NCBI GenBank assembly: GCA_024305405.1
Contig: JAKNDB010000079.1
Coordinates: 2,718,501 to 2,782,500 of the forward strand
Direction: 5' to 3'
DNA: 64,000 nt
Origin: Dirofilaria immitis
Taxonomy: Eukaryota > Nematoda > Chromadorea > Rhabditida > Onchocercidae
A model generated the notes under the pieces. The model was given only the letters and a program-made list of their open reading frames with translations, did not search any database and was not told the DNA's origin. The position numbers and the translations under genes are program-made. Below are positions 27,801 through 40,794 of this stretch, piece after piece. Every line of letters begins with the position of its first letter. The stretch's first letter is position 1.

Positions 27801-30061
27801 AAACATTTTTAAAGGCTTTCCTTAGCTTTTTAGATTTAGTGTTTTTTCGCATCTCACCAAATGTATAACTTAGTTTGTTGAGCGACTGAAATGTATGTTA
27901 GGAAACTTTTTTATTCGTCGAGAGAAAACACTGAAGTGATGATAATATATAGTTTAAGCACAGTTTTTAAAAAATTAAGGGATTTGAAGGTTTGGCAATT
28001 ATTTATGAAAGCAGACAAAATGAAAATGTATAAAAGGGAACTGAAATTAACGGAATGATCTGCGACCCGCTGAAAGCTATTCATCTTGTACAGGTCTTTT
28101 CTAGCTTCGTACTTTTCCAAAAAGAATCTGATTCATGCATCTATAAACACATTTGCTGTCTAAATTTCATAACTTTAAGCAACTTTGGGAGGAGAAAAAA
28201 TGTTTAAATTTGTTGGGATTTTACTAAAAAAATGCAGTAGTGTAAAATAGTAGACTTTATTTCATCTTCCAATACATTCGGCAATATTAGAAGAAAAATT
28301 TTTGTATTCATAAAGTGTTGGAGAGTAGTAAAAACACTTCTTTTTTAATAATGAAAACAAGTCAATAAATAATGTAATTTACGTTATTTAGGGTGTATCG
28401 GCTCGGGAATACATTCATTATTTCTTTGAACCGCGATACAAACACGAATGGGATGGTTAGTTTAATTTCTTTTTTTTTTTAAATATGACGACAAAGACCT
28501 TTAAGGAAGATTTATTTATTTGTTCATCATTCCTTATTTTTTCTCAAACCTCTGAATTAATTTATTTCAAGTAGCATGAAATTCTCGCCACAATTTGTTT
28601 TTTTTTTTAAGTTTATGAATATTCAGTTTAAATGAATTAAAAATTTGGAATCTCTCCGGAATTGAATGACATTCAATGCGATCCATTCGTAATCCTTATA
28701 GATATCGTAAGCTTCAGAAGTAAACAGATAGTATTATGATAAATTTCCAGAGACACTGGTCAGCACAAGAGTTGTTGATAGGATTTCGATGGATACAGTT
28801 ATAATTCATCAGGTAGGATATCTTTCGCTGAAGATGCTGAGTATTTCTTTGTTCATCAAATCCCTCTGATTTAAACATTTCGAATCACGAAGTACGCTAT
28901 CTGTTCATTTATTAGTCCACCGATTTATATTTTCATTTTTAGTTACATAAGAGAATTTGGCCAGTTGCTCAACGAGAATCCTTATTTTGGTCAAATGTGC
29001 GATATCTTCCGAAAGACAAAAGCCCGGAAGCTTTAGATTTATATATGGTCTGCAATCATGATTGCAATCTGCCAAATGTACCGGTTAGTTTTTTATCGTT
29101 TTTAATTTTTTGAATACTGTAATTGCTATTCAAATAAGATGATGTTTTGAATATTGAATCTTAAGAAATTTGTTTTATTTTGTATCAAAAAAACAATTGA
29201 GAAAGCATTTTCATAATTCAATGTTTCAGTTATTGAATGATTCCAATATTCGAGTGGGTATAACTGTGGCGATGTTATGTGAAACAGTCGTCAAACACGG
29301 CCATGAAAAGCCGATAGACAAGCTGGATCGTAATGATATTGAATGTCAAGTATGTTATTGTGCACAAGGTAAGTTTATAAAATATTGAAAAAAATTATAA
29401 ACACTTTCATAAATTGTTTATTATAAATATAACTAATAAATATGCATAAAATTGGTGGAAGGTTTTGATTGATAAGTAGTTTTGTGATGTAATTTTTAAT
29501 TTTTCATAGTTTTCATTATCAACATTTTTTTCTCCAGAAATTTAGTCATCTTTATAATATTTCATATGATTTATATAAGTTTATTATTATTATTTTTTAA
29601 GAATAAAGATGATAATATAATTGCTTAAGACTGTTATTAGTTGTTCTTTTAATATAAAAAATTTCATATATTCCAGATTATAAAAAAAAGTTGTAACTTT
29701 ATTGTTACTATAACGTGAATGAAAGATTTTTCATGGTAGAATAGCTTTCTTTAAGTTAAGCTTTCTTTAAGCTTTATAAGGAAACAGTTCATACCCTCTA
29801 CAATGAATTTTAATCTTTGGATGTTTTTATATTCATCAAATAAATTTTTTTCTAAGGAAGCAGATATATGCAATCATTAATGATTTGATTTCTGTATCTG
29901 TTAAATTAAATGTATGAAATGGGATTTTTTCAGTGAGTCCAGGAGGATGGGTACCAATATCAGGATTGCGACTTCTTTATAAACGTGAATATCCGAAATT
30001 TCTACAGGGTTTCACTAAATATGTACTTAATAAAATTAAAGCTCAACCACTGATGATTTGA
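21839..30061 (+). CDS. Ceramide transfer protein (CERT/GPBP): PH + FFAT-like + START
   Basis: Moves ceramide from ER to Golgi in the cytosol; the PH domain binds Golgi PI4P, the FFAT motif binds ER VAP, and START carries ceramide. Exons: 21839-21909, 22669-22831, 23410-23526, 23669-23752, 24374-24586, 26138-26239, 26586-26657, 27346-27536, 27980 (or 27990)-28093, 28392-28455, 28751-28812, 28943-29083, 29230-29368, 29934-30061. The rest of the model is GT-AG and phase-consistent. ATG 21839 follows an acidic leader (ENNEDEDEDD). PH (exons 2-3) has KWTNFIYGWQKRY and YYKSES. Exon 5 is the middle helical region. Exon 7 holds DDDEQEWHDAYD, a divergent FFAT. START runs from exon 8 to the stop with GVSAREYIHYFF, HKRIWPVAQRESLFW and KREYPKFL. 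The product is about 553 residues, a little short of human CERT. Odd: exon 8 lacks one base in an A7 run (27393-27399), and exon 9 is broken near 28044. Family assignment is secure; intactness is not. Confidence 0.93.
27346..28093 (+). other. Frame breaks in CERT exons 8 and 9
   Basis: Exon 8 is 191 nt between two phase-0 introns, so it is one base short. The conserved frame switches at the A7 run 27393-27399, and an eighth A would join both halves. Exon 9 encodes WQLF and KMKMYKREL, then the frame changes near CTGAAATTAACGG (28041) before NGMICDPLKAIHLVQ. With acceptor 27979 a second, compensating extra T at GGTTTGG (27989-27995) is also needed; with acceptor 27989 one missing base suffices. 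All sites are homopolymer-associated. Confidence 0.8.
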
Positions 30062-31639
30062 AGGAATCATAAATATTTGCAAGTTTCACTTCTTTATTTA
30101 TGTTGCTTCCTATAATTCATTTCATATCTTCCTTTTTCCCGGTTTTGGCACTTCTTTTATACTATACTGCTCAGATGCAATCTTGCATATTTTTAATCGA
30201 AGTCATCACTTAACTTATTTCATGTTTATACTTTGCAAATAATGTAGTCCTATTAATCTCCATGCTTATTCTTTCTTTTTGCTTAATTCATTGTGATACG
30301 TTTGTGATTCTCGAAAGCGTTAAAATGTTTTAATTCAATTAAGAAATCCTGTCGAATATTAATTCATTCAGGAAAATTATTTTCTCATTTTTCATATACT
30401 TAATTTTTTTATGATTTATTAAATCATTACTATTTATTATTTCCTTCTGTACTGTCTCCTTTCGATTATGGCTTTGTCTTCTTTGACTGAGAATATATAT
30501 GAGAATAATTCAATAAGTTTTGATTACGGATTAAACAATAATTTTTAGATTTTTGGTTTATGAGTATAGTTCAAGGCCAACTATCATTGCAGTAAATATT
30601 TGTTTAGATTATTTTTTCCGTCCTGCCTTGTTTCTGAAATTAAAGCAGTACTGTCGGCGTTCTAACTTTGATTCTTTTACATCTACTTACTACAATTCAA
30701 AATATGTATTTTCCAATTTTGTCATTTCAAACAGCATATGTGAATCATTTTTTGAATTACATTCCGTTTTTGATGTATTTTTGAACTTTTCATAATTACT
30801 TACTTTGTGCCTACTTCTTATTCGCAATAAGTTTATAATGAATTATTTTTCGCTATTTCATTAGTTTTGCTGAAATAGACAATTTTATTGCCAGGTTGTA
30901 TTTGATAATATTACTTATATTACTGACAATATTTATTCGACATAATTTCTGATTGTTAATTTTAAACAATTTATATCAGCACTTTTCTCTGCTGATATAA
31001 ATTTCCATTATCATAATTAATGTAAACCTCATTTATAATGTTCAAATTTGAAATGATTCATTGCTTCCTCTATTTTTGTATGCAATGGTGTGATAAAAAA
31101 TTTTTAACATTTCTCTATTTATCGTTTTATATTTATCACATGTTTATTACAAACAAATGTATTGCTCAGTAATTTATCAAAAGTCCTGAACTAATCAAAA
31201 CAATTAAGTGATATCTTACTTTTATAGATTTACAGTGCTTTATGCGTACTGATAATAATTAATTGGAATTACCCGCATACTTGTAAACTTTTTATGGTAA
31301 AGGCTTTAATCTTTCAGAATTATGCAACTTTTTTTTTTGAATATATGAGTAAGCTGTTGAGGAAGTTATGTAGTAAAATGAATGAAATGATTATCCCTAG
31401 AATATGGAATGTTATTCATCATGAAAATCGTTAGTAAAAAGGATTACTCCAATGGACTTCAGGGAGAGAAGTTTGATTTTCCGGAAAATCAGAGTTCCAG
31501 AATCAAAAATTTATAGAATTTGTGTATTTAAACTTATCAGGTTGAAAGTTTTCCCTTATTTCTGGCAAAGATCAGGAGCAACCTGGCGGATATTATTTAT
31601 GCAGTGTGTTTTATGATGCTATAATTTTTCCGATAAATA
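30062..31639. other. CERT-LAS1 intergenic interval
   Basis: About 1.6 kb separates the CERT stop from the LAS1 start. I see no exon-like frame that I can support in it; an 80-codon plus-strand frame at 30553-30795 resembles no family. The spacing is wider than the few hundred bases usual in nematode operons. A possible LAS1 trans-splice acceptor is TATTTATGCAG ending at 31604, 36 bp before the ATG. Confidence 0.5.
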
Positions 31640-34600
31640 ATGGCGAATTTAAAGGGAGTTCAAGTACCCTTCACGAGGTCAGTTATCACAGTAACAATTA
31701 GATAATAAGATTTCGCTAACAATAATGGTGTTCAATGTTTTGAAAGAATACGAGGATGATACCTAAGAATATGCAATTTTATGCTATATATGTCTTCTCT
31801 TTTCTCGTACTCATTCTTTTGAAATAAATTTAGTTCTCGTATTTAAACCTTTGATAAGGCTTTAAACTAATCTGAAGGCTTGGAATATTTTTCTTTGTCC
31901 TTCAAGAGCCAAAAAAGGAGGAATCAGATATTTTACTAAATTTCAGACGTGAATGGGCCATTGTAACAGATATGTATCGAAGTGATGAAATATCAGAATT
32001 AAAACATGCTGTGGCATTAATCGTTTCATGGAAGGCAAGGTTAACTTTCCTTAAATCAATTTATTTTGCATTTCTTAATTATCAGTAGTCTTACGAAAAT
32101 TATCTTAGTTCAGGATTCGAGATGTCGTTTAGATTAATGATCTATTTAGTTTATATTCTTCTTGCAAAAGAACTTATCAGTTGACTTTGTTCCTCTATTC
32201 GATATTGTTTTGAGAGTGTTATCGACTCTATCAGTAACGTAGAGATCATCGAGTTTTTTGACAGTGTTGTTTGTCATACGTTAAAATATGAATTTTATAA
32301 ATTTCCATGATTTATTTTTTATTCAATATCAAGCTTTTAAACGTTTTTAATAATCTTTTGCATCCTGCTAAAAGGAAGAAATATCGAGTTTCGATTAGCT
32401 ATCTGAACGAAAATAACTCTTCAGATCGGGTGATTCAGTACATGTAGCGGCAGATATGACGGAAATGCTATTACGCGCAATAATTATGGATAAGGAAACC
32501 GCAAATGATGACTGGTTTAGGATAGGAAATGTAAAGCTTGCTTATTGTACTGCTATTATCAGGTTAGTGGGTCTTAAGAATTCCTTAAAGAACTACATAA
32601 TTCAATTAAATGCATTACAATTTTGGAGTAGAATTAAAATCTGAATTCTAATAATTGATATGTAATTGTAAAAGTTAGAAGACAAAACCAATCACTAGAA
32701 GTCACTGGCATTCTGTCTTTATTAAAGTTATTCGAATCAATTTCGCGTCTACACATTTTTAGAAAATAAGATTATCTTTATTGTTGTTCAGTCTTATATT
32801 CTAGAAAAGATTTCTAAATTGTAATAATATTAGGATGTTGAACGGACTAGTCTTATGAAAAACAATGTTTGAGAAATTCGATTATTTATATCAAGCAGTT
32901 CAGATCACCTATCATTTTTTTTTGTAAATTTAAATTTTAATGATTATCTATTGCTTAAAATATTATAAATACTATGAGATAGATATAAATCACAGTTGTG
33001 AACGATATAAATTTGGTATATAACAAATGAGACAACCATTTCGATGATATTTGATTATTTTAGCATATTATTTATTAATTATTCATATATTGGAGAACAA
33101 ATTTTTTTGTTTGAAGGATTGCAAATATTTTAAATATGTTTTTCCTTATTGGCATAATCAGATGATTAAAATCTTTCTTTCTGCCTTGCCCCTCTTATAT
33201 CCTTTCTTTTTTTATTTTCATGAACTTAGAAAAATTTGATAAAAATGATTGTTGATTAAAGTCAGCAAATTATCAAATGCATGCAAGATTTTCATGGAAC
33301 TAAATTGATTGTTTTTTTGATTGTTTTTCATGCTTGACAATTAAATAATTATTTGAATATTAGATCTCTTATACTTCCATTTTGACTTTCTTCCTTTTTT
33401 TAGATAAAAAGATATATTCGGATTATGATTGTTTTCACCTTTGCAATTCTTTTACTGCCTAATGAATCTCCTATATTAGGCTACACAATTTCTTGAATTA
33501 TCAGTCGATTGAAATGATTTTTAATTTGATGAATTTAGAATTATCTGCAGATTGACGTGATGTTCTAATCTGATGAATTTAGGCTATAAAAATATTCATT
33601 TTCATATTTATAGAATTATTGGACGAAAGATGAGAATAAAATGGAAATAGGATGAATTTGATGTTTCACTTGTATTGAAAGGATTATAATAGTCAAAATG
33701 ATTAAAGTCAGAAATCAATTTTACATATTTTATGACATGGTTCCATAAAGAAACTCTATTGAAGTTTTTGATACAACCAGTATTAATGAGATTTATTAAA
33801 TAAAGTGATTAATTATGGCAATATATATTGAAATAAACTGATAAATGCAATATATTATGCATCAGCAGTATTATGAAAAGGTAATAGTAAGCTTCGAATA
33901 CAAAAGAGTAATAACGTTTAGATAATTTTGATAAGAATAAAATAAAATTTGGTGTAATGATAGTCAGAGATGATATAGGTTAAGAGATAGGCATATGCAA
34001 TTATGAAAAAATGACGAGAATTAATGCATATTTCAGGTTTTATTTAGCTTTTTTAGTTTCTATTTCTTAAAATGTTTCTCTAGAGGTTTCAAGCATGATG
34101 AGTACAGTGAAATTAATATTCAAAGAGGATTAGAAACAATTAAGATTATATTATCAGTTATTTAATATTAAATTATTCATAGGGTCCTGATAACTTCTTT
34201 ATGATGTGATGTCAAAACAAGAAATTATGTTATATTTTATAATATGATTTATTTTTTGTAATACTATCAATTCTAAATGTCATATTCGAATGGTTGATTA
34301 GGAAATGGCCAAATTTGCTAGTTTAATGTTATATAAATAAATAAATATATCTGTTTCTTTTTAGATTCATTACGATTGATTTTGCCAAAATTTTGTGATA
34401 AATTATAGAATGTTAATGAATTTATGTGATCACTGTATCATACTTTGTTATCTCTATTGTTACATTTAGAAATAATTTAAAAAAATCAATTTTATAACAA
34501 ACTTTTTGAAATTTCTTATTGAGAATAAACATTCCAAGCTTTTTCTCTTTTTTTTTTTTAAATTGATGAGCGAAGAGATAAATAAGAAATTATGAAATAG

Positions 34601-37600
34601 CCAAAGAGAAAAGTTCGATATTAAGAGAATAATTTAATGCAATATATATGTAAATGATTTTCTTCTAACAGTAGAAATAAATAAATACTAATTTCAAAAA
34701 TATATATAACCGTCTGAAAAAAAAAAGAAAGAGCTATTTGAAGAATGTAAAGTTTTTTTTTTAAATAGGAATGATAGAAACATTATGAATTTTTGAAATA
34801 GAATTTATAAGCTGATCATATATTTAAATGAATCGATTCGTAGAATCGTTTTATGAAACAAAGAATAGAGATTGCATCGTTAACTTCAAGAAAATCATTT
34901 TAGAACAAATCATATACATTGGAGAGATTGATTTCTCTTAAAATTAACTTGAATAAAGGTAAGACGAACGTCTACTATTTTGTTATGATACACGGATCAT
35001 ATATGAATATTATAAATAATCAATCTATATTATAATCGATTTGAGGATTGAACATTCTGCTCTGAAATTCAATTTTGATTCATATAGGAGAAGTATTTAT
35101 TCACTTAATAATATTATACATTCATATTTATCTTTCCCTATTAACAGTAAATCGCTTAATTAGATTTTTGAAATTTTCTTTGCTGTAAACTATAAAAATT
35201 TTTTAGAATGAATGTCTCTTTATAAAACAGTATAAGATAATAGCATAGATTTGATCTTCTTTATTCACGACTGATTAATCGATAGAAGGAGAAAAAGATA
35301 GATTGTTAAAAGTTAGGAGTATAAAAGGTAAATATATGAACCTATCATGATAGATAGTTTAGAAATAACGAGTAATTTATAGGAAAAGTTATAAATGAAT
35401 CTCTTCTGACTAAAAATTTAAAATATCTTTTTGTCATTATAGTCAACATTAATATTAAATTACTATCTAAAATTTGCTGGGCTGTTTGCTGTCACTTAGA
35501 TGTTTTCTTATCAGCATAACGATCATCTTAATGGTTTCTAAATTTTTTAAAAAAGTTTAAATATTTTTAATCATTTGGTATTCAATTTATTCCTGTAAAT
35601 CAATTTATTATTTATTTTATAAGTTTCTAATTGATGTTTGTATTTTTTATTGAACGGAAAAGTTGCTAAATTTGCAAAAGTTTTTCATTCTCTTTCTTCT
35701 GGTTATTCTTCTTTTGAAAAATTACTCTCTAAAATTTGGTTAAATTCATTGTATATATTTTATTAAGTAACAAACAAAAAGGTTTTAAAAATGATGAAAA
35801 AAATGCTTATGCGAATTTTTTTCAGATTTGTGAATTATGTTAATGAAATATGTCAGTCGAACTATAAGTTCAAATCAATTGCATCAGCTGTTAGTAATGT
35901 AAGTATTTGATAATTAAATTTCGTTAAAATAGTGAAAATTTGGAGAATTCAATCTTGTGGATTAAACAAATAGCGATAAACAAATTCTTCATTTAAAATT
36001 AATTTTATCTAAAATTTCAAAATTTCGAATTATTTTAGGTTGGAATTCCACAATGGGTAGTTGATATTCGACATGATGCAACTCATTCGCATCTCCCATC
36101 GTTAGAAAATTTGCGTCAAGCAGCGACATATTGTCGAAATTGGCTTTGGGTAAATTTTTAAGAATATTTTGGCATCCGCTTTGAATTTGATTTTTAAATG
36201 AATTTCAGCAAATTGCTTTCAGTCTTTTCAAATCTTTTGAATTCTTCTGATAGAAAAATAAAAAATTTAATTCCATATTTAAGTAAGGAATCAAGCGAAC
36301 CTATAAAACAATTAACGAATAGTTTCGCTAAAATTAATTAGATTTCTTTCATATACTACTTTTTACACCTTTACATCGTAAAAGGTATTATTATTTTTTT
36401 TAGGAGCATCACTGGTCAAGACCAGTAGCTGAAGCTATTGGATTAAGTTGGTGTGCCCAAAATGAAAATGATGAAAATGAATTGCAGCGAGAAGCCACTG
36501 ATTTAATTGATCGATTCATGCTATATTCATTGCAAACGGTAATTGATTACATGAAATATGATTTATTGATGTTTTTAGAAAAAAATGCAAAGAAGGGAAT
36601 CAATTTTGAATGATTTACTAAAAGAAAGTCTTAACTTAGCCGAAGATTTTTCAGTAGAATTAATCGAGACAAGAGAAAGAGAAGAATATCAATTTTTCCA
36701 ATCTAAACACTTCAATTTTCCTAAAAATCTTGTTAAGTTAGTACTAGGCTTTTAACTTGACAAACTAGAAATTAAAATTTATAATTTAATCAGCGGAATA
36801 ATGAACTTCTCATTATTAAGATTGTAACTTATCATTATCTTTATTATTCTTCAACTCTTAAATATTTTTTTAGATGAAACTATCTGTGCAACAAAAGAAA
36901 AACAAGCCAGAAAAGAAAATGAAGTTGCAAAGGCTATTGACAAAAATGGAGACATTTATCATGTTGCATCCTTGGTAAATTATTTGAAAATTTCATTGAT
37001 GATTTTGATTTTAATTATTAATATCTATTTTGCATCAGCCTTTTTTCATATCTATTATTTCTTATTTAATTTTATTTAAAAATTCCTTCTTCTTGAAAAG
37101 TAACAATTAAAGTCTTTCTCCAAATGAATATGCTAAGTAATCTCCAATAAAACAAAAGTATATTAAACTTATCGATTTTACGATTAAATTTATTAAATTG
37201 TTTATTTAACTAACACAGAAAAAATATGAAGTCCCGAGAATTATTTTTATTTTCATAGATTATTTTCAATGATTTGTCATATCTTTCTTTGCGTTTAATT
37301 TACAAAACTTTCTTGCGTGCCAAACTGGGACGATGAATCGGGAATTGAATTTTTCTCATTTCAGGGAATTCTTAAATGCATTTTTGCTGGAAGGATATTT
37401 AATTTTAAACGAGAAACAAGTTAATTCAGTTGATCATAGTTTTTTTGCAAGTATGTTTAATTTATCAGTTGCAAAATTGCATATTTTATGTTTCCCACTT
37501 ATTTGCAAAATTATATGGCCAAATAATCTGGGCCATATAATAATTATACCTTTTTCCGCAAAAAGATATCGATATAGCATGCTTGATTGTACGAATAGTA

Positions 37601-40064
37601 CGAAAGATTATTTGAAAGTATTGAGATAAGGTAGATGGTTTCAAATTTTTTTCTCGAAGAAGTTCTTGTAAAATTTTATATTTTCGTTTTGAAAAGTGTA
37701 AATAATTTTTCTCGATTACAGAAAATGAAGATATATGGGTTATTCCAGAAGATTTACAGCTTTTCTGGAAACCAATTTTTCACTATCTAAATGAAGCCAA
37801 AATGTTGCCTGAATTACTTTTCCAGGTAGATGTTATCATATAAAGAATTCACATGGTGTTAGTAGCATGAAATTATATTTATCTATGAATTTCAATAAAT
37901 AATCTGCAAGTATATATTTTTGGTGATATATGTTATTACTGATGTATTTCACTTCTGATATTCATTATCTGAAGTAATCTTTACTGAAACAAAATATCCC
38001 AAAATATCTTTTCTTTTAGCTTCTTGAAAGTATATCAGATAGCGACGTTCAACCGATACGAAAACGACAATTAGTCGCATGGAGTGATCGAATGTTAACT
38101 GCTTACGTAGAATGTCAATATTTGTTTCAGATTTGTTTATTTATTAATGATTTTTATATGTTAAACATAAATTATTGGTATCGTATGAGGCACTTTTTTG
38201 ATGTCTCAATTAGGAGATAGATTGTTTATGATAATTATTAGTGTTGAAAATTTTCATTTGCTTGATATTGTAGTTGTAGTAAATTTTTGTTTTTAAACTA
38301 ATTTTTTTTTCAGCAAATGTTCTAACTCAACCGGAATGGGAGAGAATTTTGAAAGCGATAATGTTAGCTCCGAAGGAATTGATCGGAGCCTATTTCGATA
38401 AGTAAGCTTTTATAGATATATGTCGTGTAGTAACATTTTTAGTTTTTTCCAAACTATTTGATGGGAAATAATTATGGTCCAAGAAAGATAAACAGAAAGA
38501 CAATTTTGTTTTTTCTTTGAGATGCATGATGATGATTACTTGATCTTAACTGATTTCGTGATCTTCTGGATTCATGCTTTTAAAAGAAATACTCAAAGTT
38601 TTAAATTTTCATTATTTTTTAGAAATTTCCAATTTGCTCAAAATTTCAGAATTTTGCTAAAAATTGAAAAATGACAGATAAAGAACAGAATGCCTTGAGA
38701 CAACTAGCAGCTCTGTGTTCTGAAAAGGCGACTATCTCAGAAACATCAACATCTGAGAATTCTTCCACTATTTCTACATCTTTCAAAACTGTCGAAGATT
38801 TGCGAAAGTTATTAGCGCAGAAAGAAAGTTAGATATTGTATTTTTTCAATTTTATTATATTTTTCGTTTCATTTATCTCTTCAACTTATTTACTTAAATA
38901 TTTATATTCACTAATACTTTTTCAATCATTAAAAATTTAATAAATTAAACGGAATCGTTTGGAGTTCGTCATCATTATGAGAATCTTTCGGAGCTGTAAT
39001 ATTTGCTTTTTACTAACTTGTTATTTCAGTATTTCCTTAATCATAAATATATCGTATTTCTATTATTATTTCATAATACTTATGTATATATATGCAATCA
39101 TGTACAAGCATGATTTAAACATTGGCATTCGGGTAGCTTTTCAGATATCTGACTTTTCTGAACTCTTCTCGAGACCTTAATTATAAAATCTCTCTTCTCA
39201 GTAAAACTAAAAGTTTCAAAATTGGATTTTTTTCCTAGGCTATGAAATTGCGACAATTAAATGAATCACTTAAATTATAATGTATAATAATAGTATTTTT
39301 TGGGATACATATTGAACTGTGGATTGAAATTTGCATTTTTCTTTTTTCTTCTAAAACACTGCAAACAATCGATATTTTATGCAATAACAATGATAAAAAT
39401 GATAAAAGATACGATTTTTATTATTTATAAATTAAAATATATATAATACAAGTAATGATAAATCAATGGAGATAAAGAGAAATAACGATATGAGTTAGCT
39501 TAATTAAAGAATTAGATATAATTTAGTCCTTTTTCCTAAGATTTTCTTAGCAATGTTATATTCTAAATTATTTTATTGCTCTTGATCGTTCTTGAAAATC
39601 GATTACTATAAAGATGTTCATCATGGGTTACGTTTTTTCTGTATAACAACAGATATATCTAGTATAGAATTCATCACTATGACATTTTGAGTCGGTAGGA
39701 GTTATGAATTTTTGAGCAATATTTTAATTTATTAAACTAATAGCTAATTTCTTTACAATTTTCATAGCATTTTCGAAAATAAAAATATAGATATCGATAT
39801 GCTGCTAATGAGTTTAATAATCAGAATTTCAAGAATTTAAATAGTTTCAAAATTTCAACAATTTTCAACATTATAGGTGAAAAACAACCAGAAACAAAGG
39901 ATTCAAGCAATTCATCTAGTAATATACATCGTTGGTCAACCTGTAATCCATCGGAATGGAAAGGTATTCCACTCGGGTTAACACCTGAGCAAAGTACTGA
40001 ATCGTTGTACCTGGTTATTGAACCTGAAGTATTACGATTTCGGGGACATCACTGCATTGATTGA
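31640..40064 (+). CDS. LAS1/LAS1L-type pre-rRNA ITS2 endonuclease
   Basis: Las1 cuts ITS2 in pre-rRNA with its Grc3/NOL9 kinase partner during large-subunit maturation (known of the family). Exons: 31640-31677, 31947-32039, 32425-32562, 35826-35898, 36039-36149, 36404-36538, 36579-36731, 36874-36974, 37365-37450, 37722-37825, 38020-38113, 38314-38401, 38650-38827, 39877-40064. ATG 31640 gives MANLKGVQVPFTRREW, aligning with the Las1 N-terminus. The HEPN domain (about residues 10-160) has RFVNYVNE and GIPQWVVDIRHDATHSHLP; R125 and H130 form the RHxxxH catalytic motif. The middle region has PKNL and FLNAFLLEGYLIL. The C-terminus EWKGIPLGLTPEQ matches the conserved Las1 tail. Exon 13 is one base short at A5 38667-38671; with it restored the CDS is 1581 nt (526 aa), near the animal minimum. 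The 3.3-kb third intron is the largest. The exon 11 donor (GTCAAT at 38114) is weak. Confidence 0.9.
38650..38827 (+). other. Frame break in LAS1 exon 13
   Basis: Exon 13 enters in phase 2 and must leave in phase 1 to join the final exon; at 178 nt it is one base short. The frame reads ILLKIEK then TGA. One more A in the run 38667-38671 gives KIEKMTDKEQNALRQLAAL, and the rest of the exon stays open. Confidence 0.8.
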
Positions 40065-40794
40065 GGTGATGAATTAAGATGGCGATCTCAATTATTAAGC
40101 TATAGTATCCACGTATATTTCCATATTTCCTTTTAGATTTTCTCGAGACGGTATTGAAAAATGTTTCTCAAATTCACTTTTACTTATCAAGTTTTGATAT
40201 AGCAGGATTATTTTTTATTATCAAAATTTTGGAATGATATTTGATTATAAAAACTATCTAATCCTAGTAAAAAAAATGAACAAGGAATGTTATTAGTTAA
40301 AAACGCCTATGAATACGTGGATCCTTAAATTAAGAAGTTTGCAGTTACAGTTGAGCAGAATCCATATCACTCTTGATTTTCGTTATCCTGAAAGAAAACT
40401 ATATCATCTATTTTTGAATATCGATTTGTTTTATGAATATAAATTGTGTTTTCCAGTAAATCTATTGAAATTATTCAGGTTTTTCTCTTCAACGATCATT
40501 TTTTGAAATTATTCAGGTCTTCAATAATCATTTTTCGTTAACAAATATCGATAATGATATTTTGCATATATATTTTTTTATATCTATGGGTAAAAAAATA
40601 TATTAAAATAAAATCGTTGAATTTTGATGCTTTCTGATTTTGACAAAAGTTGTCCAAAACTAAAAATGGAAGAATTAATATTTTTGGTATTTAATAATTC
40701 AGTTATGCAAATCATGTGATTTTTGTTAATAATGATCATTACTATTTGAAAGAGAAAAAAAATAAAAACAAACCAAAATATCGATTATATATTG
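40065..40794. other. Convergent 3' interval of LAS1 and the MATH-BTB gene
   Basis: 730 bp lie between two stop codons facing each other. The motif AATAAA at 40607-40612 on plus could serve LAS1 with a long 3' UTR. I see no further gene. Confidence 0.5.

Noticed and set aside
21839..40064. CERT and LAS1 as a nematode operon
   Set aside because: Same strand, but 1.6 kb apart with no clear SL2-type spacing; possible but unsupported.
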